This document shows positions 8,801-14,191 of a stretch of 54,485 bases of DNA, in pieces. Source of the DNA: Verrucomicrobiota bacterium (lineage in GTDB: Bacteria; Verrucomicrobiota; Verrucomicrobiia; Verrucomicrobiales; Akkermansiaceae); NCBI GenBank assembly GCA_004294095.1, contig RDZR01000037.1, positions 1 through 54,485 on the forward strand, read 5' to 3'. Every line of letters begins with the position of its first letter. Positions within the stretch are counted from its first letter, which is position 1. The notes under the pieces were generated by a model. That model did no database searches, was not told the origin of the DNA, and saw only the letters and a list, made by a program, of their open reading frames with translations. Position numbers and translations under genes: made by a program.

Positions 8801-10264
8801 AGCGACTTCTTCGGGGTCAAGTATGCATCCTATCGAGACTCCCTCTTGAGTATTCTCACCACCCTCGCAAACCGCGTCACCCCATTGCGTGGAAGAGTTT
8901 GGAAATGGCAAACGCGTCCGCTCGCTACCCCAGAAGACTTTCCATACGGCGAAATAGTGTCCGAAGAAATCAAAGGTGAAAAGACACCGCTGATACGTGG
9001 CCAACGTGGATTATCCATTGAGCGGCTCGAACAGTTAGAAACGCTTCGCACGCTCTTTCTGCGGATCAATCGCTCCATGGACAAATTTCCCGGCAAGTTA
9101 TCCAAGCCAGGCTTTGGCTTCACGAATAATGCCGGTGAACCATGCGGAGAGCTACTTGAAAAACTCAAGCGCATGAAAGACGAACGAGTCAACCAAACCG
9201 CGCATCTCATCCTTGCTCAAGCCCTCGGCGTGCGCCTCAAGGCCGATAAGATGGATGCCCATTCCCGCAGAGAAAATGACATCCACGGAGAATACGAACG
9301 CATCCCAAGTCGCAGCCCCGCTGACTTTATTGTCATTGAAAATCTCGACCGCTACCTAACCAGCCAAGGCCGCGCACCATCCGAGAATCGCCGCCTGATG
9401 AAGTGGTCTCACCGGGCCGTGCGCGACAAAATCAAAATGCTCTCAGTCGAGCCATTTGGTATTCCTGTGGTTGAAGCTCCAGCTGCCTATTCCTCCCGTT
9501 ACTGCGCTCGCACAGGTGCTCCGGGTTCCCGCTGCTTTGAGAAGTCCAGCCTTGATCCATTCCTCCAAGAACAGCTCGTCAAAAGATCCACAATCCCTCC
9601 TAACGCCGGTCATCCTGATCTACGTCATCTCTATCAAGTTTTGATTCAGCAATTTAAATTACTAGAGAAAAGAAACTCAGAGATCAACGCTTCCAATCGG
9701 AATCTAGCCCCTAACGAAAAACACAAATCACTTCACACACTCATCTTTCCAAAACCAGGAGGTCCCTTGTTTCTCTCCGCTTTGGACTCCTCGATCATCC
9801 AAGCGGATGCCAATGCTGCGATTAATATCGGACTGCGTGCCATCGCTGCACCTGAAGCGATCCACCTCATCCACAAAATCCGCACCCAAACGCATCAGGA
9901 AATTCCTTACGCCGGTAAGCGCAAACATACGGAGAAGAACGCTCGTGAAAAAGCTGCTTACCCAGATGGCACACAAATTCATACGATCGGTTCTGTGTCG
10001 AAATCTTCGAAATCCAAAGGCAGTCCGAATTTCTTCCATCTGCCATCACAAGTGGTGGGGCTCTATTCATTCGGGCATGCCACCGCAAACATCGCAGGAA
10101 AATCATGTGACCTAGTTTCCGGAGTCGCCCTGCACGCGCTGACAGATGCCGCTGTGCTATCGCGAATCGTGTCCCTGAACTCACAGCGTCTCAACAAATG
10201 GGGGCTTTCCGTTCCAGACACCATCGAGACTGACGATGACCCAGAGGATAACATCCCGATGTAA
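5807..10264 (+). CDS. cas12b: Type V-B CRISPR effector Cas12b (C2c1)
   Basis: A 1485-residue single-protein CRISPR nuclease that uses a crRNA-tracrRNA pair to cut target DNA. The three RuvC motifs are intact: SVDLGQRTAG with D767, VIENLDRYL with E1178, and IQADANAAINIG with D1334. Between RuvC II and III is the Cas12b hallmark SSRYCARTGAPGSRC (about residues 1229-1243), closely like the ARTGAPG stretch of Alicyclobacillus Cas12b. The start MNRIYQGRV and the acidic end finishing in NIPM resemble, from memory, the Opitutaceae TAV5 protein. It is long for the family (the Alicyclobacillus protein is about 1129 aa), with extra sequence in the N-terminal lobe and a lysine-rich linker near residues 325-333 and 965-971. 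The ATG is preceded by an A-rich stretch. It contains no TGTTAG/CTAACA word, unlike the surrounding genome, which fits transfer. Confidence 0.96.
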   Translation: MNRIYQGRVSKIELLAEDRQNLTPIDTFEGCELDQLSPLWKHHETFQDAVNYYLLSLTAMARSAQETSMDQSPQQRLASDLLKQIDQSWGKFPRSIPGPGKPKSLRCSLQKWLSLDSSSSLEDAISRILDGNSAPAETLNHALSLLLEKCGGDSAIQQGGRGYLPRLCDASYSGSWDLDSVATASTDGKEKLAGILHSEFTPMELTQVAEEMSISWAGIKCKADEQIAGDTLKKRLEKAVTHQIKRLSNPDTIALRELLNQFSDAIEQIEGLRELISNLPDNVALDLNKGGNISWDLVHAAYLFKLFPSSFTGKLLSLSIKKPTTSKKKKEPSKLSDDPIKLARGERGYVFSGFTALPAWNPLSPGKPVWKEFDIAAFKEALKALNQFNQKTTERAETRTYLNGKIAILLGSEVPDWKPQKTEGGESEELPKPLDPNLLQLADRLEARLTQELADTVVDYTSPKTLHFGQASRTLIPGQWQLSNASLRGFSDIASEWNKLLKQQGDSLTEETLAEVVKNHQRNEKNKKSIGSIPLFLALCDSDFWPLWRNEREAEDEDAAKPANNRFLHRIIDLHQAIRDYERAAEPVNLTPAEPRHSRRLYMFSDIDGKEKVVFKGEGTIESSIALLEEKFCRVRRVRLTFSAPRLKRDELLGGEASQWLQPMAKALGYTSDDTSKTFESAVCLMPDFDSKSHLRFLLNFPKKIDSESLQNYLGKSAIWNGQFNGVKDKNIHLHWPATASTKASKENPWWENPSVLKDGFTFHSVDLGQRTAGAWALIRVTPWKPDTNKPVRSVGHDGVREWFAEVLNTGMHRLPGEDQMVGGAGKLSREHYGKAGRNANEIEYQEAIAIGQSLGCSGPGEAKAWIGKTATEKSFPEQNDSLLTLANRRLTRLATFHRWSCLRVALAEKSGEAKTQIRIIAATLAELSHWQDEDVVAALTKLLSDHPYLDQLMPEAGASSASEKPKTKRKSNAAKSWTDAQIDEWNQNFQPDHFTTFSDFFGVKYASYRDSLLSILTTLANRVTPLRGRVWKWQTRPLATPEDFPYGEIVSEEIKGEKTPLIRGQRGLSIERLEQLETLRTLFLRINRSMDKFPGKLSKPGFGFTNNAGEPCGELLEKLKRMKDERVNQTAHLILAQALGVRLKADKMDAHSRRENDIHGEYERIPSRSPADFIVIENLDRYLTSQGRAPSENRRLMKWSHRAVRDKIKMLSVEPFGIPVVEAPAAYSSRYCARTGAPGSRCFEKSSLDPFLQEQLVKRSTIPPNAGHPDLRHLYQVLIQQFKLLEKRNSEINASNRNLAPNEKHKSLHTLIFPKPGGPLFLSALDSSIIQADANAAINIGLRAIAAPEAIHLIHKIRTQTHQEIPYAGKRKHTEKNAREKAAYPDGTQIHTIGSVSKSSKSKGSPNFFHLPSQVVGLYSFGHATANIAGKSCDLVSGVALHALTDAAVLSRIVSLNSQRLNKWGLSVPDTIETDDDPEDNIPM

Positions 10265-10267
10265 CAT

Positions 10268-10663
10268 TCACCACAACCGCTTCACTCCATATTTCTCGAA
10301 CGCACTATCCGAACCGATCACCGCGCATTTTTCCTCCAAGGCTTGGGCGATCAGCATTCGGTCGAAAGGATCTTTATGATGCAACGGCAGATCTTGAATC
10401 AGACGGCAGTGGCGAGGAGAAATCGGCAGCCAGGAAACCTGATAGCGTTCCGCGTGAGCAGGCAGCACCGTCTCCCAGTGGTCTGGAAGTTGGAAATCAA
10501 AACCCCTGCCGCTTCCCTTCAACCCGATTTCCCAGAGAGTCACCGGCGAAAGGAAAACCTGTTCGGCCTCGTCAAGAGCAGCGAGAGCCGCAGGGGTCAT
10601 CTTTGGGGCGGTCAAGCACCACCAGAGGAACGCTTGGGTGTCGAAGAGCAGATTCACTTCCAA
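10268..10663 (-). CDS. vapC: PIN-domain toxin, VapC family
   Basis: A protein of 131 residues beginning LLFDTQAFLWWCL, the PIN-domain start with the first catalytic aspartate, followed by SPVTLWEIGLK, HHKDPFDRMLIAQA and IGSDSAFEKYG, which carry the other acidic residues. VapC-type PIN toxins are ribonucleases acting on tRNA or rRNA. It overlaps its antitoxin gene by 10 bases (10654-10663) and ends 4 bases after the cas12b stop on the opposite strand. DTQAF replaces the more common DTHAL, which should not affect the metal site. The pair lies between the effector and adaptation genes of the CRISPR locus. Confidence 0.88.
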   Translation of the reverse strand: MEVNLLFDTQAFLWWCLTAPKMTPAALAALDEAEQVFLSPVTLWEIGLKGSGRGFDFQLPDHWETVLPAHAERYQVSWLPISPRHCRLIQDLPLHHKDPFDRMLIAQALEEKCAVIGSDSAFEKYGVKRLW

Positions 10664-10923
10664 TCCTCCTCAAAGCTCTCGAAATCTTCTTCAATCTGCT
10701 TGTCGAGTGCCGGATTGTTGGTGAGGTGCTCGATGAGCGCATCATTGAAATACCCAGCAAGTGCACCGCAGCCTAATGAACGCTTGATTTTTGAGGGCGA
10801 TTCGACGGCACGCAGCTCAACCACTGGCTTATCCCGCCGCGCAATAATCACTTCCTCTCCCCGTTCGACCGCTGCGATCAAACGTGAAAGATGCGTCTTC
10901 GCCTCATGGATGGTCACTTGCAT
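10654..10923 (-). CDS. Phd/YefM-type antitoxin
   Basis: A protein of 89 residues with the Phd/YefM N-terminal DNA-binding domain: MQVTIHEAKTHLSRLIAAVE, then GEEVIIARRDKPVVELR. The acidic C-terminal tail (IEEDFESFEEDWK) is the expected toxin-binding region. It is translated before the PIN toxin and overlaps it, the normal order for such modules. It probably represses its own promoter, because a perfect 17-bp palindrome lies just upstream of the start codon. Divergent from cas4. Confidence 0.9.
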   Translation of the reverse strand: MQVTIHEAKTHLSRLIAAVERGEEVIIARRDKPVVELRAVESPSKIKRSLGCGALAGYFNDALIEHLTNNPALDKQIEEDFESFEEDWK

Positions 10924-10932
10924 GCGCGTAAC

Positions 10933-10949
10933 TTAGTCAACTTGACTAA
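10933..10949. promoter_or_regulatory. Palindromic operator between antitoxin gene and cas4
   Basis: TTAGTCAA-C-TTGACTAA is a perfect 8-bp inverted repeat around one base. It lies 10 bases upstream of the antitoxin start and 25 bases upstream of the cas4 start. A possible minus-strand promoter has -35 TTGACA (10958-10953), a 17-base spacer and a weak -10 TAAGTT (10935-10930), so the palindrome covers the core promoter. The likely role is autoregulation by the toxin-antitoxin complex; because the gap is only 50 bp, binding here could also affect cas4-cas2 transcription (inference). Confidence 0.6.
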
Positions 10950-10973
10950 AATTGTCAATCTTCCCACAAAAAT

Positions 10974-11546
10974 ATGAACCAAGAACTCCCCCTCATGCCC
11001 GTGCGGCGTCTTCACAATTACTTCTACTGTCCTCGTCTTTTCTATCTGCAATGGGTCGAGGATCTGTTCGTAGAAAATGCGGACACCACTTCCGGCTCCG
11101 CCATTCACAAGCGTGTCGATGATCCTTCACACCTTCGCGATCAAGACCTCGAAATCACCGAGCGAGCCTCGCTGCGGTCCGTAGCCGTCCATTCCGAAAA
11201 ACTCGGTCTCACCGGAGTGGTCGATCTCATCGAAGACACTGGAAATGGGCGCATGCTGCTAGACTACAAACGCGGAGCACCCCGCCGCGATGATGATGGC
11301 AATCTCGCTGCCAAAGAAAACGATGCCGCCCAGCTCGCCTCTTACGCTCTGCTCCTTCGCGAGGAAGGCATCGAGATCACCCGAGCGGCCATTTACTACG
11401 CTGCTGAGAAAAAACGCGTCGCGGTTCCGCTGACCGAAGCGTTGTTTGAAAAAACTCGCGCCTCCCTTCGCGAGGCCCAAGCCGTCGCCACATCTGGAGT
11501 CTGCCCACCACCATTGCGCAATGACCCGCGCTGGCTCTTGATCTGA
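10974..11546 (+). CDS. cas4: Cas4 nuclease, truncated at the C-terminus
   Basis: A RecB-family exonuclease of 190 residues that normally trims prespacers and selects PAM-bearing ones. Visible motifs: NYFYCPRLFYLQW with the first iron-sulfur cysteine C19, H45 (IHKRV), D84 (GVVDLIE), D97 and K99 (LLDYKRG), and Q120/Y124 (QLASYALLL). The protein stops at NDPRWLLI exactly where Cas4 proteins continue NDPRC followed by the remaining three cluster cysteines. In type V-B loci Cas4 is usually fused to Cas1; here the frame breaks after NDPR, and the other frame continues as the end of Cas1. So this is the N-terminal part of a former Cas4-Cas1 fusion that has lost its C-terminal iron-sulfur ligands. 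The cas2 start overlaps its stop (TGATG). Confidence 0.88.
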   Translation: MNQELPLMPVRRLHNYFYCPRLFYLQWVEDLFVENADTTSGSAIHKRVDDPSHLRDQDLEITERASLRSVAVHSEKLGLTGVVDLIEDTGNGRMLLDYKRGAPRRDDDGNLAAKENDAAQLASYALLLREEGIEITRAAIYYAAEKKRVAVPLTEALFEKTRASLREAQAVATSGVCPPPLRNDPRWLLI

Positions 11547-11626
11547 TGGAAGAATTTCGTCCGCTGTTAGCTGACTCCGTTGCCATTTCACTGCTCAATC
11601 GCAGAGAACTCGATGTAGGGGATTTC
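11525..11626 (+). pseudogene. cas1: Remnant of cas1 (about 34 codons of the C-terminal part)
   Basis: In the frame that continues into cas2 the codons read PALALDLMEEFRPLLADSVA, ISLLNRREL and DVGDF. PALALDLMEEFRP and the following NR-E/L-DF pattern are the conserved late segment of Cas1, and the order is exact. Before it (11522-11524) is a stop in this frame. Everything earlier in Cas1, including the metal-binding Glu/His/Asp region, is missing, as are the last 60-80 residues. The left junction, ACCCGCGCTGG, can encode both DPR(C) of Cas4 and (R)PAL of Cas1, so a short homology may have guided the deletion. Confidence 0.8.
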
Positions 11627-11914
11627 ACCCGCACCCGTTACCTCGTGTGTTATGACATCTGTCATCCCAAACGCCTGCGCCAAGTGGCTAAGACCTGCGA
11701 ATCCTTCGGCCAGCGTCTCCAATACTCGGTGTTCGAGTGCCCGTTAGATGACCTTCGTTTCGAGAAACTCCGCACAGCGCTCGATGAAATCATCAAGCAC
11801 GACGACGACCAAATCCTCTTCGTCTCACTCGGGCCAGAGGGTTCCAAACAGATCTTTCGGATCGAGACTTTGGGACAACCCTACACCGAGCGCTCGCGAG
11901 TCACAATTATTTAG
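11546..11914 (+). CDS. cas2: Cas2, with a Cas1-derived N-terminal extension
   Basis: A protein of 122 residues. Residues 1-27 (MEEFRPLLAD to VGDF) are the Cas1 scrap; from about residue 29, RTRYLVCYDICHPKRLRQVAK is a standard Cas2 start with the conserved aspartate D37, followed by LQYSVFECPLDDLRF and an end IETLGQPYTERSRVTII, all typical of Cas2. No ATG or GTG lies at the usual Cas2 start, so translation must begin at the Cas1 internal methionine, coupled to the cas4 stop. Cas2 normally dimerises and bridges two Cas1 dimers; without Cas1 encoded here it has no local partner. Confidence 0.9.
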   Translation: MEEFRPLLADSVAISLLNRRELDVGDFTRTRYLVCYDICHPKRLRQVAKTCESFGQRLQYSVFECPLDDLRFEKLRTALDEIIKHDDDQILFVSLGPEGSKQIFRIETLGQPYTERSRVTII

Positions 11915-12135
11915 ACAGATTTTTCTTTCTAAAGCGGGTGGCTTTTGTTTGTTTCTCCTCGGCCAAGTGCCAACGTATCGAACCTCATCCGCCTTTGAGT
12001 GTTCCATGTTCTTTGACATCGCGAGTGCTGTGGTGGCGATCCGCTCCTAAGTGGAGCGCTCGCGGCCCATGATAAATAATAGCTTCTTGAGGTTCTCAAC
12101 CAAAAACGAACGCTTCTTCTGCAGTGGATTCTATC
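11914..12135 (+). ncRNA. Candidate tracrRNA of the type V-B system
   Basis: It lies between cas2 and the array, the position reported for the Alicyclobacillus tracrRNA, and shares words with that RNA as I recall it: GACAGATTTTTC (11914-11925), a GCGGGTG stretch, then TTGAGGTTCTCAA, AACGAACGC and CAGTGG near the 3' end. A stem can form between AAAGCGGGTG (11931-11940) and CATCCGCCTTT (11986-11996, one bulge). A second stem, CGCGAG/CTCGCG (12020-12025/12059-12064), encloses CGCTCC-TAAGT-GGAGCG. Anti-repeat parts: GTTCTCA (12092-12098) pairs with TGAGAAC, and TGCAGTGG (12120-12127) pairs with CCACATGCA (one bulge) of a crRNA read from the minus strand. Ends and promoter are not defined; GTGGAT-TCT-ATCCAC (12124-12138) is a competing hairpin. 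Confidence 0.55.
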
Positions 12136-12191
12136 CACGCTCGTGGACGTGCCGTTAATCTATTGATACGTAAGTATCGTGAAGACCCGCA

Positions 12192-12722
12192 GCCGCAGTT
12201 CTCACGATTTCAAAATGCATGTGGCGGAGTCTTTAGCCACACCACGGCGAGTCCACTCCCGCCGCAGTTCTCACGATTTCAAAATGCATGTGGCGGTTTC
12301 GCTTCGCTTGTTTTAAGCTCAAGAGCTTCGCCGCAGTTCTCACGATTTCAAAATGCATGTGGCGGGTCAATCAAATTTTGATGGAATGCAGGTCGATGGC
12401 CGCAGTTCTCACGATTTCAAAATGCATGTGGCGGGATTCCAGAATTGCGAGCACTGTCGCGGATGATCGCCGCAGTTCTCACGATTTCAAAATGCATGTG
12501 GCGGCTTATTCGCGGGCAAGTTTTCCCATTCTTGGATGAGCCGCAGTTCTCACGATTTCAAAATGCATGTGGCGGCAGCGATTGCTCTAAAAGCACCGAT
12601 GGCACCCTGTCATTGGCCGCAGTTCTCACGATTTCAAAATGCATGTGGCGGTTAAATCCAGCAGGCAACCGTGCGAGTGTGCTGCAGCCGCAGTTCTCAC
12701 GATTTCAAAATGCATGTGGCGG
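12192..12722 (-). CRISPR. CRISPR array, 8 repeats of 36 bp and 7 spacers
   Basis: All eight repeats are identical. On the plus strand they begin GCCGCAGTTCTCACGATTTC and end ATGCATGTGGCGG; their ends are partly self-complementary (CCGC/GCGG). Repeats start at 12192, 12261, 12330, 12399, 12469, 12540, 12616 and 12687. Spacers are 33, 33, 33, 34, 35, 40 and 35 bp. Strand is inferred: read on the minus strand the repeat ends GTGAGAACTGCGGC, like the 14-nt handle CTGAGAAGTGGCAC of Alicyclobacillus Cas12b (9 of 14 positions, from memory). The putative tracrRNA on the plus strand fits the same orientation. If so, the leader would be on the right, next to the transposase remnant. Confidence 0.97.
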
Positions 12723-13201
12723 CTATTGCGGTCTGTATGATTAACCCGTGCAATATTTAAGCGGCATATTGTATATGTCTGGATTTGAAGTAACTGTCTC
12801 GGTGGTCATGACTCTTGAGGCCAGCTTCGTCCGCACAATGGATCTCGCGGCCTTCTGATTCCGCCTGCTTTTTGATGGTTGGGTATTGCGTTTCCAGATT
12901 TAGTTTCCTCGCGTCTCGTTTTACCATAGAAAAGTATATCCAGCAATTCTTATGACTGGCGCATAGTAAATACTGCGCGAGTTAATATCAATCGCATTCC
13001 CTCGTTTGCGGGCGGATGTGACATACAAAGTTCGATCGAGTAATGGTCTGATCGATTGGACCACGGTGGCGACCGACCTTGGGGCACTTGGCCAGCCAAC
13101 TTTAAGGGCTGAAAACGAATTTTATCATTCAGAGCTTTGCAGGTGGCGAGTGGCTGCATATGATGCGGGGTGTTCAAAATAAAATACGCGCGAATGATCT
13201 T
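12723..13201. other. Gap right of the array: possible short leader, IS remnant, then nothing recognised
   Basis: The first 35 bases separate the array from the IS630 remnant. On the minus strand a -10-like TACAAT (12773-12768) lies about 45 bases before repeat 8; no convincing -35 is found, so it is only a candidate array promoter. A short imperfect hairpin GCGCATAGTA/TACTGCGC lies near 12959-12978. The 11-mer GGCACTTGGCC (13083-13093) is the inverse of a word in the tracr-region copies. From about 12980 to 13201 no gene or RNA is recognised. Confidence 0.35.
12757..12927 (-). pseudogene. IS630-family transposase fragment
   Basis: A 56-residue open frame from ATG at 12927 to TAA at 12757 reads ETQYPTIKKQAESEGREIH, then CADEAGLKSHDHRDSYF. 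The order YP-I--A---G-EI---DE-GL-SD/H is the region around the second catalytic aspartate of IS630/Tc1-type transposases. The N-terminal helix-turn-helix part and the end of the catalytic domain are missing, so this is a remnant. It ends 35 bases from the last CRISPR repeat and marks the right edge of the island. Confidence 0.6.
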
Positions 13202-14191
13202 ATGAAGCCGCCACCTTTTCCAAATCGAGATGCCCACGATTGGGCGCAAAAATTTCCGGTTTCTCCCAAAATGGTGCTGTTGATCCCGCTTGTGCTGTTT
13301 TTGCTCATCGGGTTGTTCATGTCCTATTACACCGTCAGCACCGAGTCGGTGGGTGTGGTGAAGCGATTTGGAAAATACCACCAAACGGTATCGCCTGGCC
13401 TGCATTTTAAGCTGCCATTCGGAATTGATAGCGTCGCGATCTTGCCGACGAAAAGACAGCTCAAGCTCGAATTCGGATTCAGCACCGCAAACGCGACGAA
13501 TCCCGATCAATTCAGTATGGAGCCTGAGCTTGAGCGCAACATGGTGACGGGGGATTTGAATGCGGCTCAAGTAGAATGGATTTTACAATACTCCATCACG
13601 GATCCGAAAGATTTCCTTTTTCGGTATCGAAATCCGGCTTCGACCCTACGCGACCTAACAGAAAGTGTCGTTTCTGAAGTCATTGGTGATCGCACGATTG
13701 ATGAAGTTTTGACCATTGGCCGGACGGAAATTGAGCTGCAGAGTTTAAGCCGCCTGATATCGATTTTGCAAACGGTGCGGATGGGAATCACGCCAGAGAC
13801 CATTCAGTTGAAAAATGTCAATCCGCCGGACCAAGTGCAGGCGTCCTTCAATGATGTCAACCGCGCGCAGCAGGAACGGGAAAAAAGCATCAACCAAGCC
13901 AATGGCTCCTACAATCAAGTGATCCCGAAGGCACGAGGCCAAGCGGATCAGCGGATATCTGCCGCAGATGGTTATGCCTTGCAGCGCATCAATGAGGCGA
14001 AGGGCGATGTCGCTCGCTTCGTGGAGTTGCTCACGTTTTATGAAAAAGCGCCCGATGTCACACGCCAGCGGTTGTATTTAGAAACGATGGAGAAATTGCT
14101 CCCTCAAATAGGCAAGAAGGTGATCATCGATGAAGACTTAAAATCGTTTTTACCATTTTTAAATCTGACCCCAACCCCTTCCGAGCAATGA
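13202..14191 (+). CDS. hflK: HflK-like SPFH/prohibitin-family membrane protein
   Basis: A protein of about 329 residues with one N-terminal membrane helix (MVLLIPLVLFLLIGLFM), then the SPFH domain (ESVGVVKRFGKYHQTVSPGL), and a coiled-coil region (NDVNRAQQEREKSINQANG, RISAADGYALQRI). HflK and HflC form a membrane complex that controls the FtsH protease. The frame extends to an ATG at 13160, but the ATG at 13202 (MKPPPFPNRDAHDW) gives a family-like N-terminus; neither has a strong ribosome-binding site. It overlaps hflC by ATGA. It is the first host-type gene after the CRISPR island. Confidence 0.88.
   Translation: MKPPPFPNRDAHDWAQKFPVSPKMVLLIPLVLFLLIGLFMSYYTVSTESVGVVKRFGKYHQTVSPGLHFKLPFGIDSVAILPTKRQLKLEFGFSTANATNPDQFSMEPELERNMVTGDLNAAQVEWILQYSITDPKDFLFRYRNPASTLRDLTESVVSEVIGDRTIDEVLTIGRTEIELQSLSRLISILQTVRMGITPETIQLKNVNPPDQVQASFNDVNRAQQEREKSINQANGSYNQVIPKARGQADQRISAADGYALQRINEAKGDVARFVELLTFYEKAPDVTRQRLYLETMEKLLPQIGKKVIIDEDLKSFLPFLNLTPTPSEQ

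Noticed and set aside
5182-11975. The two 16-bp identical segments as transposon ends or att sites
   Set aside because: They are direct, not at clean edges of the island, and the second lies inside the cas2-array gap; a tracr-related duplication explains them better.
12013-12041. TTGACA at 12013-12018 as the tracrRNA promoter
   Set aside because: The base block 17 bases downstream is GCGATC, nothing like a -10, and the site lies inside the predicted RNA.
12020-12064. A Rho-independent terminator for cas2
   Set aside because: The CGCGAG/CTCGCG stem lacks a following T-run; it fits better as part of the structured RNA.
12124-12744. Several open frames of 80-100 codons across the CRISPR array
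   Set aside because: They are made of the translated repeat (PQFSRFQNACGG and similar) and are a by-product of the array, not genes.
13083-13093. Third, inverted copy of GGCCAAGTGCC near hflK, as a possible island boundary repeat
   Set aside because: Only 11 bases match and the flanks do not; an 11-mer can recur by chance, so I do not call it an attachment site.
12950-13570. A 206-codon open frame on the minus strand
   Set aside because: It lies opposite hflK, whose SPFH domain is clear; the minus-strand peptide has no recognisable motif.
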